From positions 62,001-126,000 of the forward strand of contig CALCFD010000028.1 in assembly GCA_937900695.1 (NCBI GenBank): 64,000 nt of DNA, given 5' to 3'. The notes beneath the pieces were generated by a model. The model saw only the letters and a list, made by a program, of their open reading frames with translations, did no database searches and was not told the DNA's origin. Origin of the DNA: an uncultured Eubacterium sp. Lineage in GTDB: Bacteria > Bacillota > Clostridia > Peptostreptococcales > Anaerovoracaceae. The position numbers and the translations under genes were made by a program. Positions 17,312 to 27,180 of this stretch are shown here, piece by piece. How positions within the stretch are numbered: the first letter of the stretch is position 1; each line of letters opens with the position of its first letter.

Positions 17312-20300
17312 ATGCAAAAAAGAATTTGTAGCTTTATAGTTGCAATAGCAATGGTGTTTACATTATTTTCAACACCGTTGGTTGCTAGTGCAGCTGAGAA
17401 TACGACAGTACCAGAAGGCTATGTTGTATTAGACTCTGGTAATGTTGAAATCTCAAGCGCAGAAGGTTTGAGATATTTTGCATCTCAGGTAAATGAAGGT
17501 AATAACTTCAACAAAAAAACGGTTAAATTGACAAAAGATATTAATCTTAACAATGAACCGTGGACACCTATTGGTAAAAGTGGTAAAGCTTTTACAGGAA
17601 CTTTTGATGGAGGAAAAAACACAATTTCTAATTTGTTTATAGAAAGAGGTTTTTCAAACTCAGCAGCAAATAGTTATGTCGGTTTGTTTGGTTATACTTT
17701 ATCACCAGCAGTAATTAAAGATGTAACTGTAGAAAATGCGAGAATTCAAGGTTCTCTATATGTTGGTGTAATTGCAGGTAGACCATATACTGGAAACTCT
17801 ATTTCAAATTGTCATGTTAAGGGTGATATTAAGGTAGATGCTTACTGGTATGCAGGAGGTATAGCTGGAGAAGGATATATCAATACTATCGAAGATTGCT
17901 CAGTGATAGGTAAAGATGGTTCATACATCAAAGGTAATGGTGGTAGTTATATGGGCGGTATCATGGGCTTTAGAGGCGAAGGTGGTATGAAAATTGATAA
18001 CTGTGAAGTTATCAATATTGATATATCAGGAGATGACCGTGTAGGTGGTATTTCAGGAATGCTTCATTATGGAAATAGTATTTTGAATAGTAAAGTACTT
18101 AACGTATCAATAAAAGCTAATGATCCTAAAGCTACAACAGTAGGGCTTATAGCTGGAGCAACACAGGGAAATGATAAAAATAATTCAGTGATTAAGAATA
18201 ATACTGTTTTAGAAACAGTAGCTAAGATAGGCGATAAGGTAGTCACTGATGAGTATGGAACAGATATTGATGGAAATACAGCAGTTGTAGCTGGCAAATA
18301 TGTTGCTAAAATTGGTGATAAAGAATATGTATCAGTAGATGCTGCTATTAAAGAGGCTCAGTCTGGTGATGTTGTTCAGATAACAAAACCAGGTCAGTAC
18401 AAACCATTTACTTTAAAAGATGGTATAACTGTAAAGGGTATTATCGGAAAAACAGTTGAAGAATCAACTGTTATTAAAAGTACAAATACTACAGCTATTT
18501 TATTAAATGGTAAAGATGCTAAGTTGGACTCATTAATTATTGATAGTTCTGATAGAACTAAACCAACAGATCCTAAACCATATGAAGGTTCAGCTTTAGT
18601 ATATGTAAATGGCAAGACAGAAAACTTAACAATTGATAATTGTAAATTAATTGGTGGTGGCGAAGGAACAACTGCTTTATACTACCATGCAGCAGATATC
18701 AAAGTAACAAATTCAACTTTTGAAAACTTTGGACGTGCTTATTATGTCTGTGGAGACAATGAAGCTATGGGCAAAATTACATTTGAAGGAAATACTTTTA
18801 CAAATGTAAAAGTGCCACTAGATGGATATTGGGGAAAACCTGTAGCTAAAGATTCAAAGTTTGTAGTTAAGAACAATACTATTAACACAGGTTCATACGA
18901 AACATCATACGTTCAGTTCTGGGATTATGCTCAGTATCAGTACTGGCTAAATGGAGCTAATTCAAAGCTAAATCCAGAAGGTAAAACAGCTCTAAATGTT
19001 GAGATGACAGGTAATACTTTTAACGGTAAAGTTAAAGTTTATGCAACACATGCAAACTGGTTTAGCGATTCAAACATCAATTTAGGATCAACAGAAAAAG
19101 CTAATTTAGTAAATAGAAAGTTGGTTGAAATCAAGGGTAAGGATGTTGAAAAGGTAACAGTTTCTAAAAAAGATGGTTCTAAAGTCACTGAATTTAATGA
19201 AACAACATCTTCAAGCAGTATAAATGGTAAAACTGTAATTTACACATTATCAGAAGGAGAGTATTTACTAACTATTACTCATAAGAGTGAAGATGGCGAT
19301 AAAGTAGTTACTCAAAGCGCTGTAACAGTAGTAACACCTGTTGGAGAAAAAACTCAGGAAGTTGAAATTAAGCCGGTAACTGAAACAGCTATCGCTGAAG
19401 TAATCGATGCTGATGGCAATAAGACAGAATATAAATCAGTAGAAAAAGCTATCAAAGAAGCAAAGGCAGGCTCTACAGTAAATATTCTTTCAAATGTATC
19501 AGTAGATACATGGAATCAGTTAGGGGATAAAAAAGATATTACAATCAATGGTAATGGACATAAGATTACAATTAATAAACTTGAATCAAATGGTAATGGA
19601 AACTATCTAATTTATAGTGGAAGAAACATTACTGTAAAAGATTTAACAGTTGAACTTCCTAAAAATGCTTCAGGTTTTGATTTAGTTAGCGGTGAAATAT
19701 CAAAAGTAACTATTATCGGTGGAAGATATGGTGTAATAACTGGACCTACTGAAGATAAGGGAGTAACTATAAAGGATTCTCACTTCGAAGGTATGGATTA
19801 TGCAATTTATACTGAAGAAAATGGTAAAGCAGCTAATACAGTTATACAGAATAATACTTTTGATAGTGTAAAATATGTAGCTATATTAAGAAATAACGAA
19901 AAATTTGATAATAATATTGTAAATGATGGAAAAATTACTATCTCTGAAGCAACAGGAACAGTAACAGGAAATACATTCGCAGAAGATACTACTGTTAAGC
20001 TTTATGATAATACTTCTAAGATTGAAAAGAACAAGTTCTTAGGTAAAGTTGATGCAAGTAAGGTTTCTGAAGATAACAATGTTAAATTAGATAAAAACTT
20101 CTGGGGTGAAAATAGAAAACCAGCAGATGTTTTAGGAGAAAATGCAGGTAAGCTAAATGCAGAAAATATTCCTTATTATGTAACTGAGGAAATGGATAGA
20201 CTAAATACTGATAAGGTTCCTGTAGAGCCAGAAAAGCCAGTTGAACCAGAAAAACCAGCTAAACCGGTAGATCCAAAATTAGCAGGAGTTAAGGGTATAA

Positions 20301-21112
20301 AAACTTATATCAATGGTTCAAAGAAGACATTTACAATTAAGTTTAGCGCAGTTGCAAAAGCTGACAATTATACTGTAGCATACAAGAAAAATGGAGCTAA
20401 AAAATGGACATACGTTTCAACTAATGGCAAGAGAAGCTACAAGATGAAGCTTAAGGCTGGAGATACAATTGAAACAAGAGTATGTGCAAATAAGACAGTT
20501 AGTGGAAAGAAATTTAGAAGTAAGTATTCTTCATCAAGCTACAGAATGGTTGGAAACCACAATGTTAAGTCTGTATTATCATACAGTAAAAAGAACTTAG
20601 CATTATCATGGGCTAAGGCTAAAAATAACTATAAAGGTGCAAAACTTTACTACCATGTAGCTTATAGAACTAACAATGGCAAGTTTAAGGTTAAAGCAGT
20701 ATCAGCTAATAAAATGAACTTAAAGGTTGTTGCTGGTAAGTATTATCAGGTTAAAGTTAGACCTGTAATTAAAGTAGGTAGCAAAAAATATATCGGTTCT
20801 TACGAAGGTAAATATGCAAATAGATATGCTAAATCTACTTATATTAAGAGCTTAAGAGCTGGTAAGAAGCAGCTTAAAGTAACAATGAGTAAAGCTACAG
20901 GAACAACAGGCTACCAGGTAGTATACGCTACAAATAAGTCATTTAAGGGACAGAAATACTATACTAATAAAGGTGCTAGCAAGGTTAAGAGAACTATAAG
21001 CAAATTAAAATCAGGTAAGAGATATTATGTTAAGGTAAGAACATATAAGCAGATAAAGGGCATGAAATATTATGGCCCATATAGCAAGACTTTATCTCTT
21101 AAAGCTTGGTAA
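17312..21112 (+). CDS. Large secreted surface protein: GLUG-like and beta-helix repeats with FN3-like C-terminus
   Basis: A 1266-residue exported protein. The signal peptide is about residues 1-28 (ending VASAAE). Residues about 70-320 hold GLUG-like repeats (YVGLFGY, YVGVIAG, YAGGIAG, YMGGIMG, RVGGISG). Residues about 330-960 look like right-handed parallel beta-helix repeats (ITVKGIIG, LTIDNCKL, IKVTNSTF, TVIQNNTF). A Pro/Glu linker (PVEPEKPVEPEKP, about 970) leads to three FN3-like modules rich in Lys and Tyr. There is no LPXTG or C-terminal membrane segment, so retention on the wall must be non-covalent. An adhesin or polysaccharide-binding role is likely, but no enzyme active site was identified. 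A very strong AAGGAGGGG site precedes the ATG. Confidence 0.8.
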   Translation: MQKRICSFIVAIAMVFTLFSTPLVASAAENTTVPEGYVVLDSGNVEISSAEGLRYFASQVNEGNNFNKKTVKLTKDINLNNEPWTPIGKSGKAFTGTFDGGKNTISNLFIERGFSNSAANSYVGLFGYTLSPAVIKDVTVENARIQGSLYVGVIAGRPYTGNSISNCHVKGDIKVDAYWYAGGIAGEGYINTIEDCSVIGKDGSYIKGNGGSYMGGIMGFRGEGGMKIDNCEVINIDISGDDRVGGISGMLHYGNSILNSKVLNVSIKANDPKATTVGLIAGATQGNDKNNSVIKNNTVLETVAKIGDKVVTDEYGTDIDGNTAVVAGKYVAKIGDKEYVSVDAAIKEAQSGDVVQITKPGQYKPFTLKDGITVKGIIGKTVEESTVIKSTNTTAILLNGKDAKLDSLIIDSSDRTKPTDPKPYEGSALVYVNGKTENLTIDNCKLIGGGEGTTALYYHAADIKVTNSTFENFGRAYYVCGDNEAMGKITFEGNTFTNVKVPLDGYWGKPVAKDSKFVVKNNTINTGSYETSYVQFWDYAQYQYWLNGANSKLNPEGKTALNVEMTGNTFNGKVKVYATHANWFSDSNINLGSTEKANLVNRKLVEIKGKDVEKVTVSKKDGSKVTEFNETTSSSSINGKTVIYTLSEGEYLLTITHKSEDGDKVVTQSAVTVVTPVGEKTQEVEIKPVTETAIAEVIDADGNKTEYKSVEKAIKEAKAGSTVNILSNVSVDTWNQLGDKKDITINGNGHKITINKLESNGNGNYLIYSGRNITVKDLTVELPKNASGFDLVSGEISKVTIIGGRYGVITGPTEDKGVTIKDSHFEGMDYAIYTEENGKAANTVIQNNTFDSVKYVAILRNNEKFDNNIVNDGKITISEATGTVTGNTFAEDTTVKLYDNTSKIEKNKFLGKVDASKVSEDNNVKLDKNFWGENRKPADVLGENAGKLNAENIPYYVTEEMDRLNTDKVPVEPEKPVEPEKPAKPVDPKLAGVKGIKTYINGSKKTFTIKFSAVAKADNYTVAYKKNGAKKWTYVSTNGKRSYKMKLKAGDTIETRVCANKTVSGKKFRSKYSSSSYRMVGNHNVKSVLSYSKKNLALSWAKAKNNYKGAKLYYHVAYRTNNGKFKVKAVSANKMNLKVVAGKYYQVKVRPVIKVGSKKYIGSYEGKYANRYAKSTYIKSLRAGKKQLKVTMSKATGTTGYQVVYATNKSFKGQKYYTNKGASKVKRTISKLKSGKRYYVKVRTYKQIKGMKYYGPYSKTLSLKAW

Positions 21113-21145
21113 TATTAACTTAATAAGTAAATATAAAGCATAGTT

Positions 21146-21190
21146 AATGCCACATTGATGAATTTTTTAGATTTGTCGATGTGGCATTGT
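21146..21190 (+). terminator. Terminator after the surface protein gene
   Basis: AATGCCACAT (21146-21155) pairs with ATGTGGCATT (21179-21188), with three further inner pairs including a wobble. A T-rich tail follows. Confidence 0.75.
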
Positions 21191-21232
21191 TAATTCTTTT
21201 ATTAACAGTGAGCATATAACGCCTCTTTCATA

Positions 21233-21261
21233 TAGACTTTTTTACTGAAATATGGTATTCT
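21233..21261 (+). promoter_or_regulatory. Probable metG promoter
   Basis: TAGACT, 17 bases, TATTCT with TG one base upstream of the -10. A small CCGAG/CTCGG hairpin (21305-21323) then lies in the leader just before the ribosome site. No T-box or S-box core was recognised. Confidence 0.45.
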
Positions 21262-21341
21262 AAAAAGTACTTAAATTTTATAAGTTTATATAAATTGTCA
21301 CAATGCCGAGTTCCATTAGCTCGGGAAAGGAAGGTAGCAAA

Positions 21342-23276
21342 ATGGCAGAAAACAAAGGAAAATTTTATATTACAACACCTATTTATTATCCAAGTGCAAA
21401 CCTACATATAGGACATACATATTGCACAGTTATGGCAGATGCTATGGCAAGATTTAAGAGAGCGACAGGCTATGATGTAAGATTTTTAACAGGTACAGAT
21501 GAGCACGGTCAGAAAATCCAGACAATAGCAGAAGAAAAAGGTGTTACACCACAGCAGTATGTAGATGACGTAGTAGCAGGCATTAAAGAACTATGGAAGA
21601 CTATGGAAATCTCATACGACGATTTCATCAGAACAACAGAACCTAGACATGTAGAAAGAGTTCAGAAAATCTTTATGGAACTATATGAAAAGGGTGATAT
21701 ATATAAAGGTGAATACGAAGGTCTATATTGCACACCATGCGAATCATTTTGGACAGAAAGCCAGCTAGATGAAAACGGATGTTGCCCAGACTGCGGTAGA
21801 CCAGTAGAACATGCAAAAGAAGAAGCTTACTTCTTTAAACTAAGCAAATATGCAGATAGTCTTTTAGACCTATTTAAGAACAATCCAGAATTTTTACAGC
21901 CAGAAGCTAGAAGAAATGAAATGATTGCATTTATAGAACAGGGTCTAGAAGATTTGTGTATTTCTAGATCTTCGTTTGACTGGGGTATCCCTGTACCAAT
22001 TGATGAAAAACACGTAATTTATGTATGGCTAGATGCTTTAACAAACTATATTACAACATTAGGATATCCGGATGACAAGGAGCTGTTTGACAAGTATTGG
22101 CCAGCAAATTACCACTTAGTAGGTAAAGAAATCGTAAGATTTCACACAATTATTTGGCCAGCAATGCTTATGTCACTAGATTTGCCATTGCCAGAACATG
22201 TATTAGGACATGGATGGCTACTTATTGATGGTGGTAAGATGAGTAAATCAAAGGGCAACGTAGTAGACCCAGTAAAACTAATTGAAAGATATGGAGTAGA
22301 TGCTTTAAAATACTTCTTACTAAGAGAATACACATTTGGTCAGGATGGAAACTTTACAAGTGAAGTTATGTTAAAGAGATTAAACTATGATTTAGCTAAC
22401 GACTTAGGTAACCTAGTAAGTAGAACAGTTTCTATGATTGAAAAATACTGTGGAGGCATTGTGCCAGCTGCAGGCCAGGAAGAAGGTCCAGATGCTGATC
22501 TTAAGGCGGTAGCTACAGGAGCAGCTGATAAAGTTGAAGCTGAAATGGATAAGTTTAAGTTTAATATGGCTCTTGAAGAAATATGGGTAGTTGTAAGAAG
22601 AGCAAATAAATATATAGATGAAACAACACCTTGGATCTTAGCAAAGGATGAAAGCAATAAAGCAAGGCTTGATGTTGTAATGCATAACCTAGCAGAAGCA
22701 TTACGTATTGTATCTATTTTAATTCATCCATTTATGCATACAACAGCAGGCGAAATTAGAAAACAGACTGGTCTATGGTTTGCTGAGCCACAGTGGGAAG
22801 ATTCAAAAGTATTTGATATGATGGAAGGCGAACAGGTTAAAAAAGGTGATCCTATATTCCCAAGAATGGATATTGAAAAAGAACTAGAAGAGCTTGAAAA
22901 GATGAAAGGTGGCCCAAAAGAGGAAAATATTCCATTAGAGCTAAAGGATACTATTAAGTTTGAAGACTTTGATAAAGTTGACTTAAGAGTTGGTACTATT
23001 TTATCTGCTGAAAAGCATCCAAAAGCTGACAAGTTATTAGTATTCCAGGTTAAGATGGGTACTGAAACTAGACAGATTGTTTCAGGAATTGCAGCTCACT
23101 ACAAGCCAGAAGATTGTGTAGGCAAAAAGGTTGTTGTAGTTGCAAATTTAGCACCTCGTAAATTAAGAGGACTAGAATCAAAGGGTATGATTTTATTTGC
23201 AGACAATGTGGTTGATGGCAAAGAAACATTAGAATTTGTATCAACTGATGCCGAAGATGGAAACTCAGTTTGCTAA
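21342..23276 (+). CDS. metG: Methionyl-tRNA synthetase
   Basis: A 644-residue class I synthetase that charges tRNA-Met. HIGH is at residues 22-25 and KMSKS at 299-303. A CxxC...CxxC zinc knuckle (CTPC and CPDC) lies in the connective peptide. The C-terminus (about 535-644) is a tRNA-binding EMAP/OB domain (VDLRVGTILSAEKHPKADKLL). An in-frame ATG at 21303 is possible, but GGAAGG sits before the ATG at 21342 and the protein then begins at the conserved FYITTPIYYPS. It is monocistronic with its own terminator. Confidence 0.96.
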   Translation: MAENKGKFYITTPIYYPSANLHIGHTYCTVMADAMARFKRATGYDVRFLTGTDEHGQKIQTIAEEKGVTPQQYVDDVVAGIKELWKTMEISYDDFIRTTEPRHVERVQKIFMELYEKGDIYKGEYEGLYCTPCESFWTESQLDENGCCPDCGRPVEHAKEEAYFFKLSKYADSLLDLFKNNPEFLQPEARRNEMIAFIEQGLEDLCISRSSFDWGIPVPIDEKHVIYVWLDALTNYITTLGYPDDKELFDKYWPANYHLVGKEIVRFHTIIWPAMLMSLDLPLPEHVLGHGWLLIDGGKMSKSKGNVVDPVKLIERYGVDALKYFLLREYTFGQDGNFTSEVMLKRLNYDLANDLGNLVSRTVSMIEKYCGGIVPAAGQEEGPDADLKAVATGAADKVEAEMDKFKFNMALEEIWVVVRRANKYIDETTPWILAKDESNKARLDVVMHNLAEALRIVSILIHPFMHTTAGEIRKQTGLWFAEPQWEDSKVFDMMEGEQVKKGDPIFPRMDIEKELEELEKMKGGPKEENIPLELKDTIKFEDFDKVDLRVGTILSAEKHPKADKLLVFQVKMGTETRQIVSGIAAHYKPEDCVGKKVVVVANLAPRKLRGLESKGMILFADNVVDGKETLEFVSTDAEDGNSVC

Positions 23277-23293
23277 TTTTTCAATATGACAGC

Positions 23294-23328
23294 GAGAGAA
23301 TTGAGAATAATTCAATTCTCTCTTTTTT
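23294..23328 (+). terminator. metG terminator
   Basis: GAGAGAATTGA and TCAATTCTCTC form an 11-bp stem followed by six T. Confidence 0.92.
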
Positions 23329-23435
23329 ATTGTAAATTTTAAATTATAAAATTTAATAAATTGGCTATTTTATAGGACTATTAAAAATTTTATCACTCAT
23401 TATTTTGTTAATTTTTTTATAAAAATATATGAAAA

Positions 23436-23474
23436 TTACACTTAATGTTAAGTCTTAATTAACATTAGTTAAGT
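23436..23474 (+). promoter_or_regulatory. Pho-box-like direct repeats upstream of the phosphatase gene
   Basis: Hexamers TTACAC (23436), TTAAGT (23448), TTAACA (23459) and TTAAGT (23469) recur every 10-12 bases, ending 15 bases before the -35. Bacillus PhoP binds TT(A/C/T)A(C/T)A repeats with 11-bp spacing just upstream of promoters. The same stretch contains an inverted pair AATGTTAA/TTAACATT (23444-23466), an alternative dyad operator. PhoP control is inferred. Confidence 0.5.
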
Positions 23475-23488
23475 TTCAGTAAAGCCTA

Positions 23489-23517
23489 TTGTAAGCTGCT
23501 TTTTATGTTGATATTAT
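23489..23517 (+). promoter_or_regulatory. Promoter of the secreted phosphatase gene
   Basis: TTGTAA, 17 bases, TATTAT with TG one base upstream of the -10 (extended -10). Confidence 0.65.
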
Positions 23518-23575
23518 AGTATCGCCAAGTGAGGGCAAACTAAAATAATTGTGAAAATAACCAACGGAGGAGAAA

Positions 23576-25927
23576 ATGAACAGAAAGAAAATTCTTCAGA
23601 AGACAGGAATTTTTGCTTTTGCTATAATGTTTAGCACTAGCACTATAGGAAGCACAGTTGCTTTAGCAGCAAACAATGCAAATCCTGATAAAATTCCTCA
23701 GGCTGTTGAACAAAGACAAACTGAAACAAAGAAAATCATTGATGAAAATACTCAGTGGCAGTATTTAGATGATGGTACAGACCCAGCAGCTTCATTAGGA
23801 TCTAAGACAGCTTGGACAGGTGCAGATTTTAATGATGGAGCATGGAAAAAAGCAGCAGGTAAGTTTGGGGCTAAGAGAGGACAGCTAGTATCATTTGATG
23901 GATTTACTCCAACTGTACTTTTAAATCAGTACAAAGCAGATGAAGAAAAAGTTGATATTCCTACATATTTTTTTAGAACAAAAGTAAATATTAAGAATAA
24001 AGCTGATATTACTTCAATAACTGGAACACTATTTCATGATGATGCTGTAAGAGTATTTTTAAATGGTCATGTGATTAAATCTGTAGATATGCCATCTGAA
24101 GAAAAGGAAAATAATCTATATTATGCAGGTGTAAGTGCAGGAGCACCAAAGCAGGCAGATATTAATTTGTCTAAGGAAGATGTTGAAAAATATATCAAAG
24201 AAGGAGATAATATAATATCTGTAGAATTACACAATGATAGAAGCGATAGTTCAGATATATATTTTGAATTTACAAATTTAAATGTAAACTATAATGAAGA
24301 AACAGGTGCACCAAAAAAAATTACTCAAAAATCAGTGTTTTTGACAGTGGGAAGCGATAGCTCAAGCCAAGGTTTGACATGGTATGCAGACACAGATAAG
24401 GTAGGAGAAGTTCAGTATGCTGTTAAAAATGGAGATACATTCCCAAAGGAATATAAAACTAAACAGGCTGATTGCACAATAGCTACTAATGATTCAAACT
24501 TTTACTCTAATCAGGCAGTTTTAGATAACTTAAAACCAAATACAGAGTATGTTTATAGAGTAGTAAATGAAGATACTGTAAGTAAAACATACAGCTTTAC
24601 ATCTGATGATAACAATGGATCATTTAGCTTTGCTTTAGTAGGAGACCCTCAGATTGGTGCAAGTGGCAATGCTACAAAAGATACAGAAGGATGGAATGCA
24701 ACAGTAAATACTATTAAAAACACTCTAAAATCTGACTTTTTACTATCAGCAGGAGACCAAGTAAATACAGCTTCAAATGAAAGTCAGTATACTGGATATT
24801 TAGACAAAGCATTTTCAAGCTTACCATCTGCAACTACTATTGGTAACCATGATTCAAGCTCAGCAGCATATAATCAGCATTTTAATTTGCCAAATGAAAG
24901 CGTAGACAAAGGGGGTACAACTGCAGGTACTGATTACTGGTTTGTTTATGATAATACTTTATTTATGAATATCAACTCAAATGATCGTTCAACTGCAGAA
25001 CATAAAGCATTTATGCAAGAAGCAATAAAGGCTAACCCAAATGTAAAATGGAAAACTGTAGTGTTCCATCATTCTGTTTATTCAACTGCTAGTCATACAG
25101 ATGATGGTGATATCATTCAGAGAAGAAATGAACTTCCAAATGTATTTAAAGAGCTTGATATAGATGTAGTATTAATGGGCCATGATCATGTTTATACTAG
25201 AACTTATGTTATGGATGGTCAAACTCCACAGAAAACAGAAAAAGTGGAAAACTCTGCTATTAATCCAAATGGTATTATTTACCTAACAGCTAACTCAGCT
25301 TCTGGAAGCAAATATTATGATATAGCAGCTCCTAATGCAGACTTCTCAGCTAAAATGGATCAGTCTAAAAGAAGAACTGTAACAAATATTAAGGTAACTG
25401 ATAGTACATATACTATGACAACATACTTTGCAGACAATATGGAGCAGCTAGATACATTTACAATCCATAAAACTGATAAAACTAATCTAGAAAATCTTGT
25501 TAAAGAAGCTGAAGGTAAAAACTTCATAGAGAAAGATTACACAGATGAAAGTTGGAATAGATATAATATTGCATTAGAAAATGCAAAAAAAGCATTAGAA
25601 AAAAAGGATGCAGTTCAGGAAGATTATGATAAAGCTTACAACGAGTTAAATGAAGCTATTAATGGCTTAACTAAAAAGCCTATTGAAAAACCAGATCCTG
25701 AAGAAGAAAATATTGGTGGCGGTGGAAATGTTGAAAACGATGGAAATGTAGACAAGCAGTCTTCAAAAGATGATGCAGAAGATAAGGAAGAAGTAGATAG
25801 TGAAAAAGAAGCAGGTGTTGAAACAAGCGATATGACAGATGTAGCAGGAACAGCTATGATATTATTGGCTTCAGGTGCAACTGCAGCTGCATTACTAAAA
25901 AAGAAAAAGGATGCAAATAAAAATTAG
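23576..25927 (+). CDS. Secreted purple-acid-type metallophosphatase
   Basis: A 783-residue exported phosphoesterase. The signal peptide is about 1-32. A galactose-binding-like region (about 45-240) and a PAP N-terminal FN3 domain (about 255-345) precede the catalytic domain (about 350-620), which carries GDPQ (Asp357), GDQVN, GNHD, FHHS and GHDH (535-538), the dimetal ligands of calcineurin-like enzymes. A FIVAR-like helical repeat (about 635-705) and an acidic linker follow. The tail has one membrane helix and KKKK, with ETSD where sortase substrates carry a TG-type motif; no LPXTG. It probably releases phosphate at the cell surface. Confidence 0.88.
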   Translation: MNRKKILQKTGIFAFAIMFSTSTIGSTVALAANNANPDKIPQAVEQRQTETKKIIDENTQWQYLDDGTDPAASLGSKTAWTGADFNDGAWKKAAGKFGAKRGQLVSFDGFTPTVLLNQYKADEEKVDIPTYFFRTKVNIKNKADITSITGTLFHDDAVRVFLNGHVIKSVDMPSEEKENNLYYAGVSAGAPKQADINLSKEDVEKYIKEGDNIISVELHNDRSDSSDIYFEFTNLNVNYNEETGAPKKITQKSVFLTVGSDSSSQGLTWYADTDKVGEVQYAVKNGDTFPKEYKTKQADCTIATNDSNFYSNQAVLDNLKPNTEYVYRVVNEDTVSKTYSFTSDDNNGSFSFALVGDPQIGASGNATKDTEGWNATVNTIKNTLKSDFLLSAGDQVNTASNESQYTGYLDKAFSSLPSATTIGNHDSSSAAYNQHFNLPNESVDKGGTTAGTDYWFVYDNTLFMNINSNDRSTAEHKAFMQEAIKANPNVKWKTVVFHHSVYSTASHTDDGDIIQRRNELPNVFKELDIDVVLMGHDHVYTRTYVMDGQTPQKTEKVENSAINPNGIIYLTANSASGSKYYDIAAPNADFSAKMDQSKRRTVTNIKVTDSTYTMTTYFADNMEQLDTFTIHKTDKTNLENLVKEAEGKNFIEKDYTDESWNRYNIALENAKKALEKKDAVQEDYDKAYNELNEAINGLTKKPIEKPDPEEENIGGGGNVENDGNVDKQSSKDDAEDKEEVDSEKEAGVETSDMTDVAGTAMILLASGATAAALLKKKKDANKN

Positions 25928-25949
25928 AAAGAGAAATGTGAAATAACTT

Positions 25950-27104
25950 ATGAAGAGAAATATAAAAGAAAATGCCATAGTGCTAATCATTATTTCTCTC
26001 AGTCTAATTGCAGTAATAGCAATAAATCAACTTGGTTTTAAAAGTTACAATAGATTTGAAACAGATAGCCTCCACTACGATAGGGGGAAAGTGGTGGAGG
26101 TTATAGATGAGCAAATAACCTATGATAAGGAACTGAAAATTTATCTTGGGACACAAGATTTAAAAGTCAAGATGACTGAGGGTGAGAGCAAAGGAAAAAC
26201 TATAGAGGTAACAAATTATATAACAAAAGTACATCAAGTAATTGCCAAAAATAATATGTCCCTTATTATAAATATTGATTCACCAACATCTGTAAAACCT
26301 TTCTATAGTGTGTATAATTATGATAGAAGTTCTTCAATGATAGCTTGTGTAATTTTGTTGTTTGCCGCAATAATATGGATAGGAGGCGGCAAGGGTATAA
26401 AGTCTATATTAGGCCTTGTTTACTCGCTCTTCATAATAATAGGAATACTTCTTCCAACGGTATTTTCAGGGTATTCACCTATCATCATGAGTATAGTTAC
26501 TGCTATTTTATCAACAACAGTAACGTTACTACTGCTTAATGGACAGAGCCGAAAGACATTTGCAGCGATTATATCAACAACAGTTGGAGTATTTTTCGCA
26601 TTGATATTGTTTACAGTTATGTCTTGGATGATTCATATAGATGGCTTTAGCTCTTCAGAGGCAGAGGGGTTAGTATTGATACAAGAAGCAACAGGTTTAA
26701 AGATAAAAGATGTCTTGTTTGCAGGTGTATTAATTGCATCACTAGGAGCTATAATGGATGTAGGAATGTCCATAGTATCTGCTTTATATGAGGTGTATCG
26801 TCATAACACTTCTCTAAGTGCAAGAGAACTTTTCAAATCAGGTATTGAAATAGGCAAAGATATGATAGGTACTATGACAAATACTTTAATACTAGCCTTT
26901 ACAGGCAGTGCGTTTATAACACTGTTAGTGTTTATATCATATAAAGTTCAATTTAATCAGTTATTAAATTCGAATTTTATGAGCATAGAAATAGCACAAG
27001 GGCTGTGTGGAACTTTTGGTATCGTACTTACAATACCTACAGCATCTGCAATAGCAGCTTTTATGCTCACAAAAACAAAATTCAAATCAAAACACTTCAA
27101 TTAG
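25950..27104 (+). CDS. YibE/F family membrane protein
   Basis: A 384-residue integral membrane protein. One N-terminal membrane segment (about 9-26) is followed by an extracytoplasmic domain to about residue 125, then about seven helices. The later part has GLKIKDVLFAGVLIASLGAIMDVGMS, split here as the conserved blocks VLFAGVLIASLGA and MDVGMS, typical of YibE/F. No transport substrate is established. It starts 22 bases after the phosphatase stop and is probably co-transcribed. The ribosome site is weak (GAGAAATGTG). Confidence 0.85.
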   Translation: MKRNIKENAIVLIIISLSLIAVIAINQLGFKSYNRFETDSLHYDRGKVVEVIDEQITYDKELKIYLGTQDLKVKMTEGESKGKTIEVTNYITKVHQVIAKNNMSLIINIDSPTSVKPFYSVYNYDRSSSMIACVILLFAAIIWIGGGKGIKSILGLVYSLFIIIGILLPTVFSGYSPIIMSIVTAILSTTVTLLLLNGQSRKTFAAIISTTVGVFFALILFTVMSWMIHIDGFSSSEAEGLVLIQEATGLKIKDVLFAGVLIASLGAIMDVGMSIVSALYEVYRHNTSLSARELFKSGIEIGKDMIGTMTNTLILAFTGSAFITLLVFISYKVQFNQLLNSNFMSIEIAQGLCGTFGIVLTIPTASAIAAFMLTKTKFKSKHFN

Positions 27105-27134
27105 TAACCTTTTCTATACTTTATAACATAAAAC

Positions 27135-27178
27135 AAAAAATCACCTGGCATAAAATATTTGTCAGGTGATTTTTTTTT
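27135..27178. terminator. Bidirectional terminator between yibE/F and the ureohydrolase gene
   Basis: AAAAAATCACCTG and CAGGTGATTTTTT form a 13-bp stem with T runs on both strands, serving two convergent genes. Confidence 0.92.
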
Positions 27179-27180
27179 GT

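Noticed and set aside
21303..21341. S-box or T-box upstream of metG
   Set aside because: Only a 5-bp hairpin is present; there is no T-box bulge sequence, S-box core or terminator/antiterminator pair.
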